Below the pieces are notes generated by a model. That model was not told where the DNA came from, ran no database searches, and was given only the letters and a program-made list of their open reading frames with translations. From Planctomycetales bacterium (lineage in GTDB: Bacteria > Planctomycetota > Phycisphaerae > SM23-33), in the NCBI GenBank assembly GCA_030592655.1, contig JAUVIQ010000035.1, positions 1 to 17,904 on the forward strand: a stretch of 17,904 bases of DNA. The letters run 5' to 3'. Positions within the stretch are counted from its first letter, which is position 1; every line of letters starts with the position of its first letter. Of the stretch, positions 6,939-12,704 are shown piece by piece. The translations under genes and the position numbers were made by a program.

Positions 6939-7838
6939 TCACGTTGTTACCGGTGGGTAATAGATAAACAAATGCGATATCCGGTCGCTTTCGCCGAGAT
7001 ATATCTGCCCTTCCGATTCGACGAGCGGGTCATAGCGAAACAGGTGGCCGTCGTAGTACGTGCTGCCGTATATCTTCCCGTCCGGGCCGTGCACTGCGTA
7101 CCACAGGAAATTGTACGGCGATTGCCTCCACGCGAATCCCGGAAGGCGGACGGATAATTCCTCGATCCGGTTGCTGTCGGGGTCGAAGCGCCAGAGCCTT
7201 CCCGCATCGTCGGTGCCGAATACCCGGCCTCGCGAGTCTATGAACATTCCAAATGAGCCGAGGTTACCGATGCGGCCGAGGTCGCGGTGTCCGCCTTTGT
7301 CAATGTCGAAGACGTGCAGGTGATGTTTGGGATAAGTGATTCCATAGAGGACCCGCCGGTCCTCGTCCAGGACCATGGCGCGCAATCCCTCAAAAGGTGC
7401 AAGCACTCCAAGGCACTTTGCTTCGTGAGTCTGCGTGTCGTATGACATGGCGAAACTACCGGCATATCCGAAGTCGTCGTCGCCGTAGGTTCCGACCGTT
7501 TCAAAGAGCTCCTCTCCGGGCGGCGGGGCGGTGCAGTGCGTTGCGAAATATAATTTGCCGTCGTTGGCAGGGCACATCGTCGTGTGGATTTTACTTTGCG
7601 GGATCTTGCCCGGCCTCATCGGGTCGCCCGAAAGATCGCCAACGTCCAGTATCCACCTGACAGTATCATCTTTGGGATCGAGTACCATTAGTTGCGCGAC
7701 AGCGGCTTTGCCTTCGCTGCATATCGAGAAATATATCTTTCCGTCAGGCCCGCGGCATACGTCCCAGATGCAATCGTGGTCGGGGTATTGAGGGAAATCA
7801 ATCACCTTCATGGCTGCGGTTATAACGGCGTCATTCAT
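6939..7838 (-). CDS. Beta-propeller protein (SMP-30/virginiamycin-lyase-like)
   Basis: A 299-residue protein with recurring beta-propeller blade signatures: GPDGKIYFSI (30-39), NDGKLYFAT (92-100), LYGITYP then LHVFDI mid-protein, RGRVFGTDDAGRLWRFDP and, near the end, GPDGKIYGSTYYDGHLFRYDP-like repeats. Such propellers serve as lactonases, lyases or ligand-binding scaffolds in sugar pathways. No catalytic metal set is obvious, so I assign no reaction. There is no signal peptide. Its ATG overlaps the stop of the preceding amidohydrolase by four bases (ATGA), so the two are translationally coupled and likely work in one pathway. The C-terminus stops soon after a last strand (HLFIYYPPVTT), so a blade may be incomplete; I saw no continuation in other frames of the 66-bp gap. 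Confidence 0.7.
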   Translation of the reverse strand: MNDAVITAAMKVIDFPQYPDHDCIWDVCRGPDGKIYFSICSEGKAAVAQLMVLDPKDDTVRWILDVGDLSGDPMRPGKIPQSKIHTTMCPANDGKLYFATHCTAPPPGEELFETVGTYGDDDFGYAGSFAMSYDTQTHEAKCLGVLAPFEGLRAMVLDEDRRVLYGITYPKHHLHVFDIDKGGHRDLGRIGNLGSFGMFIDSRGRVFGTDDAGRLWRFDPDSNRIEELSVRLPGFAWRQSPYNFLWYAVHGPDGKIYGSTYYDGHLFRYDPLVESEGQIYLGESDRISHLFIYYPPVTT

Positions 7839-8578
7839 AACTTGAGTATCCTCTTGAGATTCTCACCCAGGATAGCGTCTTTAGCGGCGTCTGAAACGTC
7901 AAGATTCCTTATTTGCGAGACGGCCAATTCGATACAACTATCACCGGGAAACGGGAAATCCGAACCGAAGATGCACCGTTCCGGTCCGACCTGCTCAATC
8001 ATTTCTCGCATTGCAATATCCGGAGTACCGCAAAATTGTAAGATGATATTCTCGTATTCCATTGCGGCGTAAAGCGCTTCGCGCCAGTAATCTCTCAGGC
8101 CCGAATGGCCCAGGATTATCGTGGCTTCGGGGAAACAGCGGGCCAGGTAAGCTACCTGGAGAGAGGTGCAGTAGGGGGGCGTACCGTCGTGAAACAGCAG
8201 CGGCACGTCCAGCGCGACAGCCTCCTGCACAATCGGAAACATTTCCCGCCCGCTCGCGCAAAACGCCTGGAGCCACGGGTGGAACTTGAATCCCTTCATT
8301 CCCAGTTCCTTAACGCACCGCCGCATCTCCGAAATCGCCCCGCTCCCGTCCCTGGGATGAACCGTCCCGAAGGCGCAAAGGTATTCCGGATACCGCTCGG
8401 TCGCGGCGTGGAGTTGATCGTTATACAGCCGGCTGTCATCTTTAGTGAATCCTTCAAGGGTCATTACGACTGCGCCATCGACTCGCCGGCTCTTTAATTT
8501 GTCCACAAATTCATCCGCGTCCATACCGCGAAGAAATCCGAACTGCGAAAATAAATGTGTATGTCCGTCGAGGATCAT
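7835..8578 (-). CDS. Amidohydrolase_2 family TIM-barrel hydrolase or decarboxylase
   Basis: A 247-residue metal-dependent hydrolase of the amidohydrolase_2 type (ACMSD/2-pyrone-4,6-dicarboxylate lactonase-like superfamily). The metal ligands look complete: GHTH (His6, His8) after strand 1, KFHPW (His100), FHDGTPP (His130), LGHSG (His158) and GSDFP (Asp207). Members hydrolyse lactones or amides, or decarboxylate small acids, in the cytoplasm; the substrate here is unknown. Its ATG overlaps the stop of the preceding paralogue as ATGA, and its own stop overlaps the start of the propeller gene the same way, so the three form a tightly coupled block. It is slightly short for the family, with no membrane or export signal. 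Confidence 0.85.
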   Translation of the reverse strand: MILDGHTHLFSQFGFLRGMDADEFVDKLKSRRVDGAVVMTLEGFTKDDSRLYNDQLHAATERYPEYLCAFGTVHPRDGSGAISEMRRCVKELGMKGFKFHPWLQAFCASGREMFPIVQEAVALDVPLLFHDGTPPYCTSLQVAYLARCFPEATIILGHSGLRDYWREALYAAMEYENIILQFCGTPDIAMREMIEQVGPERCIFGSDFPFPGDSCIELAVSQIRNLDVSDAAKDAILGENLKRILKL

Positions 8579-9309
8579 GTCCGAATCCCAATAAGCCGCG
8601 CCGCGTTGTCGCCGAGAATCATTTCCCTGCCGCGAGCGTCCAGGTCCAACAGGCGAATCTTCAATAGTTCTGTCTCAAGTGAACTGCCCGGCGCATCAGA
8701 GCCGAACAGAATCCGCTCAGCGCCGATAAGACGAATGGCGTTCGCTATCAGCGGTATTGCACAGTAGGAGGTTTCGATGAATATATTGGGGGCTGTCTTT
8801 GCGGCTGTACCTGCGTCGTACCATCCGTCCGCCCATCCGCCGCTGCCCATGATGAAAGAAACCTTCGGGAAGTCCAATGCCAACTCCATCAGCCCGAGAG
8901 GAAGGGCGTAGATCGGCGTTCCCGTATGGCAATATACGGGTATTTCCAGATCGGCGGCGTGTTGAATGAGCCGGCGGACTATAGTGTCGGTAAAAAAGCA
9001 GCCTTGCCGGCGGGTGTCGAGCGAAAGGCCCCGCAGACCGCTCTCAATACAGCGACGCAACTCATCAGCGCCCTTTTGTCCATACCAGGGATTGACAACA
9101 GCAAAACCGGTCAAGCGGTCCGGATGCTCGCTGACCGCTCGGATAATTTCATCGTTCCCCTCGCGGTTATAGACAGCCGAATACTGATCCGTAGAGTTAA
9201 CTACAGCGTGTGAAACGCCGTGGCTGTCCATCTCGTCAAGGAGATCGCCTGAATTGCGCTTCATGTACACGCCGTCGCCAAGGTAACAATGTGCGTCAAT
9301 TATGCTCAT
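8575..9309 (-). CDS. Amidohydrolase_2 paralogue with altered metal ligands
   Basis: A 244-residue TIM-barrel protein clearly related to its downstream neighbour, with the same length, order of motifs and C-terminal ILGDNAARLIGI-type ending. Several expected metal ligands differ. The first motif is DAHCYLG (His7 kept, the second His is Tyr9). The position matching His100 of the neighbour is Asp98 in LSLDTR. CHTGTP keeps His128. MGSGG has Ser156 where the neighbour has His158. GSDAP keeps Asp205. It may bind metal differently, be non-catalytic, or act as a partner of the neighbour. The ATG at 9309 is preceded by AAGAG at 5 nt. A perfect TATAAT (9327-9322) without a recognisable -35 lies just upstream, so a weak internal promoter is possible. 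It lies 44 bp after the ROK gene. Confidence 0.82.
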   Translation of the reverse strand: MSIIDAHCYLGDGVYMKRNSGDLLDEMDSHGVSHAVVNSTDQYSAVYNREGNDEIIRAVSEHPDRLTGFAVVNPWYGQKGADELRRCIESGLRGLSLDTRRQGCFFTDTIVRRLIQHAADLEIPVYCHTGTPIYALPLGLMELALDFPKVSFIMGSGGWADGWYDAGTAAKTAPNIFIETSYCAIPLIANAIRLIGAERILFGSDAPGSSLETELLKIRLLDLDARGREMILGDNAARLIGIRT

Positions 9310-9353
9310 AATAACTCTTCAATTATAGCGTTCAGTATTTTCTTACCGGTCTT

Positions 9354-10598
9354 TTACTGACCGCTGTGCGTAGCACCACTACGTGGAATGCTGATTGCAG
9401 TTTCGTACTCGAAGCAGGGACGCAGCGCCAAAGTGGCTGCACCCATCGCTCCCGCCCGGTCGCCGAGTGCGGATTGTTCAATCTTTGCGGCGGAAAGTGA
9501 CCGGCTCATTGCGTGGCGATTGAGCGATTTTGTGAACGGCTCCAGCAGCAACTCGCCCATTCGGCATAACCCGCCGTTCAGGACCAGCAGTCCCGGATTC
9601 AGCAGGTTGATAAGATTGGCCGCTGCGATGCCCAGGTACGTTCCCGCCTCGTGGATAATACGTTTTGCGTTGCGGTCGCCGGACCGGGCGGCCTTGGCGA
9701 CCGCTGCGGTCGATGACCGCTTTGCAAGGCGTCCTATCGCCTCGCCTGATGCGACCGTCTCCAGGCAGCCTCGCTTACCGCAGCGACACCGCAGGCCGTT
9801 GCGCTTCACCGTGGTATGGCCTATCTCGCCGCCGGTCTCCGAGACGCCGTAGTGAAGCCGACCGTTGCTGACAATGCCGACGCCGATGCCGAAACCGATA
9901 TCCAGGCAGACGAAGTTTTTTTCCTCCCGCCCCAGGCCGAACCATAATTCACCGAGCGCCATCGCGCGCGACGCCTCTTCCATAATCACCCGGCGGCCGA
10001 AGACCCGGCGGAGGTGCTCGACCACCGGGACGTTCTTCCAGCCGGGGATGTGGACCGCATCCAGGACGGTTCCCGCCTCGCGGTCCAGAAAGCCCGGCGA
10101 TGCAAATCCGATACCGACAATCCTGCGACGCGAGCGCAAATCGGCATTGCTTATCGTGGCGCGAATGTCCGAGGCGATTTGTTTCAATATCTTCCCGGAA
10201 TCGTTCGGCGATTTAAGTTTATTGTCCGCCAGCGCTCTGACTCCGCCGGTTAAATCGACCAGCGCGGTTCGCAGGCGGGTAGCGCCGAGATCGACGCCCA
10301 CGGCGTACGCACCGTCCGGATTAAGCGCGATGCGTTCTGCGGGCCTGCCGCCGGAAGAGCCGGCAAGTCCGCCTGATACGACCATTCGCTGCTTCAACAG
10401 GATATTCATAAGGTTGGTAACTGTTTTGGCGTCCAGCGCGCCGGCGCGGGCGAGTTCGGGTCTGGTGCAAGGGCCGCACAGGCGAAGATGATTCAACAGC
10501 CCCGCAGCGTTGCGCCGCCGGAGGTCCGACAGGGCGCCGCGCCCGCGGCCTTTGCCCGTTGTGATAGAAAAAGAACAGGCTTTGTGGAAACCTTCCAT
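9354..10598 (-). CDS. ROK-family transcriptional repressor (NagC/XylR-like)
   Basis: A 414-residue protein with an N-terminal winged helix-turn-helix (about 25-75; TRPELARAGALDAKTVTNLM) and a C-terminal ROK sugar-sensing domain starting at VGVDLGATRLR (100-110). The zinc motif is complete: EIGHTTVKRNGLRCRCG then KRGCLE (258-280; His261, Cys271, Cys273, Cys278). The segment that carries the catalytic Asp in ROK kinases (NDANAAALGE-type) reads EASRAMALGE here (208-217), so the Asp is replaced by Ala209 and kinase activity is unlikely. That agrees with a dedicated sugar-responsive repressor. It is first in the minus-strand gene set and probably controls it and itself. I place the start at the ATG at 10598; the in-frame TTG at 10634 coincides with a -35 box. 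Confidence 0.9.
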   Translation of the reverse strand: MEGFHKACSFSITTGKGRGRGALSDLRRRNAAGLLNHLRLCGPCTRPELARAGALDAKTVTNLMNILLKQRMVVSGGLAGSSGGRPAERIALNPDGAYAVGVDLGATRLRTALVDLTGGVRALADNKLKSPNDSGKILKQIASDIRATISNADLRSRRRIVGIGFASPGFLDREAGTVLDAVHIPGWKNVPVVEHLRRVFGRRVIMEEASRAMALGELWFGLGREEKNFVCLDIGFGIGVGIVSNGRLHYGVSETGGEIGHTTVKRNGLRCRCGKRGCLETVASGEAIGRLAKRSSTAAVAKAARSGDRNAKRIIHEAGTYLGIAAANLINLLNPGLLVLNGGLCRMGELLLEPFTKSLNRHAMSRSLSAAKIEQSALGDRAGAMGAATLALRPCFEYETAISIPRSGATHSGQ

Positions 10599-10605
10599 AA
10601 AGCAG

Positions 10606-10634
10606 ATACTAATCACAATTTCTGAAACGGTCAA
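10606..10634 (-). promoter_or_regulatory. Sigma70-like, apparently leaderless promoter of the ROK gene
   Basis: On the minus strand TTGACC (10634-10629), a 17-bp spacer and TAGTAT (10611-10606) form a good promoter match. The -10 box ends 7 nt before the ATG at 10598, so transcription would begin at or next to the start codon, and no ribosome-binding site is present. An AT-rich symmetric TTTTTAAAAA (10639-10648) lies just upstream of the -35 box. Confidence 0.55.
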
Positions 10635-10641
10635 TAAATTT

Positions 10642-10713
10642 TTAAAAAAATGTCATACCAAAATAAAAATGCCCGCTTTCCTGCTGACTCATTTCGATCC
10701 GATCCTTGTTCAT
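10642..10713 (-). pseudogene. Truncated transposase start (about 12 residues) inside a deleted IS
   Basis: The minus strand has AAGGAG at 10724-10719, five bases, then an ATG at 10713 opening MNKDRIEMSQQE. That resembles my recollection of the N-terminus of ISNCY-type transposases. After codon 12 the frame enters the other terminal repeat of the element and stops at TAA (10644-10642) after 23 codons. The rest of the transposase is missing, so no active enzyme can be made. The family call rests on a dozen residues. Confidence 0.55.
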
Positions 10714-10811
10714 CCGCTCTCCTTCTTATTATCAGGAAAGCGGACATTTCTACTTTGTCAGGACCGGACATTTCTATTTTGGTAGGACAACTTTCTATTT
10801 TACCTTTGACG
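10651..10811 (-). mobile_element. Internally deleted insertion sequence (MITE-like)
   Basis: One end begins TGTCATACCAAA at 10651. The other, on the opposite strand from 10811, holds three tandem copies of a unit with core AAATAGAAATGTCC (plus-strand positions 10742-10757, 10766-10782, 10785-10804). The segment 10659-10683 matches the reverse complement of 10733-10757 at 22 of 25 positions, so the ends are inverted. Between them only a ribosome-binding site and the first codons of a transposase remain. It separates the ROK gene from dnaA. No target-site duplication is clear. A homologous single end lies at 4061-4115. Confidence 0.65.
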
Positions 10812-10834
10812 AATTTCGCAAAAGCGGTTATCCT
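10806..10834 (+). promoter_or_regulatory. Candidate dnaA promoter overlapping the IS end
   Basis: TTGACG (10806-10811), a 17-bp spacer and TATCCT (10829-10834) match a sigma70-like promoter pointing toward dnaA. Transcription would start near 10841, leaving a leader of about 150 nt. The -35 hexamer is formed by the last bases of the deleted element (CCTTTGACG), so the insertion may have supplied or replaced part of the dnaA promoter. A second DnaA-box-like word, TTATCCTTA, starts at 10828. Confidence 0.45.
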
Positions 10835-10984
10835 TATTCTGGTTGTTATGGACATCTGCACTGGGGCGTGGAGTTGCCCTCCACTTTCGGAGTCAGGGAC
10901 GATCTGTTTTCTCTGTTCTCGGGCGATTCTGTTGTTTGACTCGTTTGGTTATAGCGGCCTGATGGTCGCATGTGAATAAAGGGC

Positions 10985-10999
10985 TTACCCTGTGGGTAA
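10985..10999. promoter_or_regulatory. Palindrome with DnaA-box-like site at the dnaA start codon
   Basis: TTACCC (10985-10990) and GGGTAA (10994-10999) form a perfect 6-bp inverted repeat with a 3-nt centre. Read on the minus strand, 10999-10991 is TTACCCACA, one mismatch from the DnaA box TTATCCACA. It covers the GTG start at 10992, so bound DnaA could block initiation of its own gene, or the RNA hairpin could mask the start. Confidence 0.35.
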
Positions 11000-12332
11000 T
11001 GTAGAGCCGCAATTGTGGCAGGGATTGATTCAGCACGTAATCGCCCACGGTCAGGATGTAATCCGCCCATGGTTTTCACAGTTGGAGCCGGGCTGGCTGG
11101 ACCACGGTCAGCTGGAGATACTTGCGCCCGGTCCGGCCGAGCAGATGTATTGCGCCGAGCGAGCGTCCAGGCTTTTTGCCGAGGCTGCACAGGCGGTAAC
11201 CGGTCGGCTTGTAAGCGTCCGTTTCTCGCTGGCGGATGAGCCTCCGTCGTCAACGGACGGTCAATACCAGCCCGTTTCCAATCTTCCCGCCGACAGGGAC
11301 GCTAATCCTGCCCCCGCTTTGAGTGAAGAGTACACGTTTGGATCGTTCGTTACGGGGCCATGTAATCGCCTGGCAACGGCGGCGTGCGTAGCGGTGGCGG
11401 ACCGTCCGGGGCAGACGTACAACCCATTGTTTATTCACGGGGCTGCCGGCTTGGGTAAGACGCATCTTCTCCAGGCAACCTGCCAGTCTATCCTGTCCGA
11501 TCAGGATGCGCGGATTTCCTTCCTGTCGTGCGAAACGTTTGTCAATCACCTGATAGAGGCGATTGAGACCGGCAGGCTTCATGAGTTTCGTTATCGTTAC
11601 CGTTCCGCCGATTTGCTGGTTATTGACGATGTTCAATTTCTCGCCAATCACGATCAAACGCAGGAAGAGTTTTTCCACACTTTCAACACTCTTTACCAAT
11701 CGCGTAAGCAGATTATTCTTTCGTGCGACCGTCCCCCTGCGGAGATTCCCCACCTCGAAGAGCGGTTGGTAAGCCGGTTCAACTGGGGCCTGGTTGCTCG
11801 GCTGGACCGCCCCGGATACGAAACTCGCGTCGCCATTCTTCACAAGAAGGCTTCAGCGCGAGATATTCCTCTGCCGGACGACGTGGTCTGCTTCGTCGCC
11901 GGGACGATCGACTCCAATATCCGGGAACTTGAGGGCGCCATCACAAAAATCGACATGCTGGCGCAAGTAATGGATCGTCCCATAGACTTGACACTGGCAG
12001 AAGAGGCCCTCGGCGCAAACCCCGAGCGCAGCGGCGGCGAAGTAACGGTCGAACAAATCATAAACGCCGTAACCCGACAATACAGCGTGCGACTGGCTGA
12101 CCTACAGAGCAAAAAACGCAGCAGGTCTATCAGTCTGCCTCGACAAGTCTGTATGTACCTGGCGCGAAACCTGACCCGTCACAGCCTGGAAGAGATCGGC
12201 GGCTACTTTGGCGGCAGAGACCACAGCACCGTCCTGCACGCCGACCGGACAATCAAGGCGCTCCGCCAGGAAGATGTTTCCTTCCGTGCCACTCTCGAAA
12301 ATCTCACACAGAACCTCCGCAACGCCCGATAA
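10992..12332 (+). CDS. dnaA: Chromosomal replication initiator protein DnaA
   Basis: A 446-residue AAA+ initiator that binds DnaA boxes at oriC, oligomerises with ATP and melts the origin. Domain I is at about 1-80 (LWQGLIQHV, LEILAP), followed by a variable linker to about 112. Domain III opens with YTFGSFVTGPCNRLA (114-128), then Walker A GAAGLGKTH (150-158), Walker B LLVIDDVQF (208-216), the sensor I region ILSCDRPP (242-249), RLVSRFNWGL (258-267) and sensor II RELEGA (311-316). Domain IV (about 350-446) has the signature GGRDHSTVLHADRTI (407-421), which excludes Hda- or DnaC-like ATPases. The GTG at 10992 is the only usable start between the in-frame stop at 10977 and Met52; no Shine-Dalgarno is seen. 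dnaN does not follow. Genes to the left all run leftward and the next gene to the right runs rightward, as expected near an origin. Confidence 0.97.
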   Translation: MGNVEPQLWQGLIQHVIAHGQDVIRPWFSQLEPGWLDHGQLEILAPGPAEQMYCAERASRLFAEAAQAVTGRLVSVRFSLADEPPSSTDGQYQPVSNLPADRDANPAPALSEEYTFGSFVTGPCNRLATAACVAVADRPGQTYNPLFIHGAAGLGKTHLLQATCQSILSDQDARISFLSCETFVNHLIEAIETGRLHEFRYRYRSADLLVIDDVQFLANHDQTQEEFFHTFNTLYQSRKQIILSCDRPPAEIPHLEERLVSRFNWGLVARLDRPGYETRVAILHKKASARDIPLPDDVVCFVAGTIDSNIRELEGAITKIDMLAQVMDRPIDLTLAEEALGANPERSGGEVTVEQIINAVTRQYSVRLADLQSKKRSRSISLPRQVCMYLARNLTRHSLEEIGGYFGGRDHSTVLHADRTIKALRQEDVSFRATLENLTQNLRNAR

Positions 12333-12349
12333 GCAATTCCCCGCCTCAT

Positions 12350-12362
12350 TGTGGAAAACCTG
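12350..12362 (-). promoter_or_regulatory. DnaA-box-like site, left arm
   Basis: TGTGGAAAACCTG is the exact reverse complement of the 13 bp at 12481-12493. It contains TTTTCCACA on the minus strand, 8 of 9 positions of the consensus DnaA box, and begins 18 bases after the dnaA stop codon. Confidence 0.4.
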
Positions 12363-12480
12363 TTGGCTTCCCTGTGGTCTGTTGCTTATTTTTCCAAAAC
12401 ACCGTTTTACCCTGCTGGTGCCTAATATATGCCGACATATAAATCATTGTTTGCTTTCCTGTCTCCACCATCGAAACTGA

Positions 12481-12493
12481 CAGGTTTTCCACA
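12481..12493 (+). promoter_or_regulatory. DnaA-box-like site, right arm
   Basis: CAGGTTTTCCACA, an exact inverted copy of 12350-12362 at a distance of about 118 bp. It includes TTTTCCACA, 8 of 9 consensus positions. A shared 13-bp word extending beyond the 9-mer suggests a lineage-specific binding site rather than chance. Confidence 0.4.
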
Positions 12494-12559
12494 TATTTCG
12501 AGGCCATCTATTCTCTCTAACATTCGCTGATACAATGCTTTGAGGTTGCCCCCAACAAC

Positions 12560-12588
12560 TTGCCCTTATTAATCACAAGACCTATATC
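12560..12588 (+). promoter_or_regulatory. Possible promoter of the potassium channel gene
   Basis: TTGCCC (12560-12565), a 17-bp spacer and TATATC (12583-12588). Transcription would start near 12595, so the AT-rich inverted repeat at 12593-12626 would fold at the 5' end of the message. The surrounding DNA is AT-rich, so chance matches are likely. Confidence 0.3.
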
Positions 12589-12592
12589 TACT

Positions 12593-12626
12593 ACTGTTTT
12601 TTTTCTTACCTTTAAAAAATAACAGT
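12593..12626. repeat. AT-rich inverted repeat (T8/A6 hairpin)
   Basis: ACTGTT (12593-12598) pairs with AACAGT (12621-12626). After one mismatch the T-run continues pairing with the A-run (12600-12604 with 12615-12619), leaving a loop of about 10 nt. It could be a DNA unwinding element of an origin, a weak bidirectional terminator after dnaA, or a 5' RNA hairpin of the next gene. Confidence 0.45.
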
Positions 12627-12704
12627 TGCTCTGTCGTTTGCTTTAACGGGATCGCATATTCGCACTTTCCCAAGGAGGCATTATTGAGTTATACTTTTTG
12701 AGCA

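Larger units (their letters stand above)
12333..12704. other. AT-rich intergenic region after dnaA, candidate oriC
   Basis: This 372-bp gap has no gene. It contains two perfect inverted copies of CAGGTTTTCCACA (12350-12362 reversed, 12481-12493 forward), each including TTTTCCACA, one mismatch from the DnaA box. Another TTTTCCACA lies inside dnaA at 11671. TTTTCCAAA at 12390 is a weaker match. Toward the right are AT-rich runs and a T8/A6 hairpin at 12593-12626 that could serve as an unwinding element. Placement beside dnaA at a transcriptional divergence supports an origin role, but the boxes are few and imperfect. Confidence 0.35.

Noticed and set aside
10992..12332. DnaA-like loader or Hda instead of DnaA
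   Set aside because: A complete domain IV with the GGRDHSTV signature and a domain I are present.
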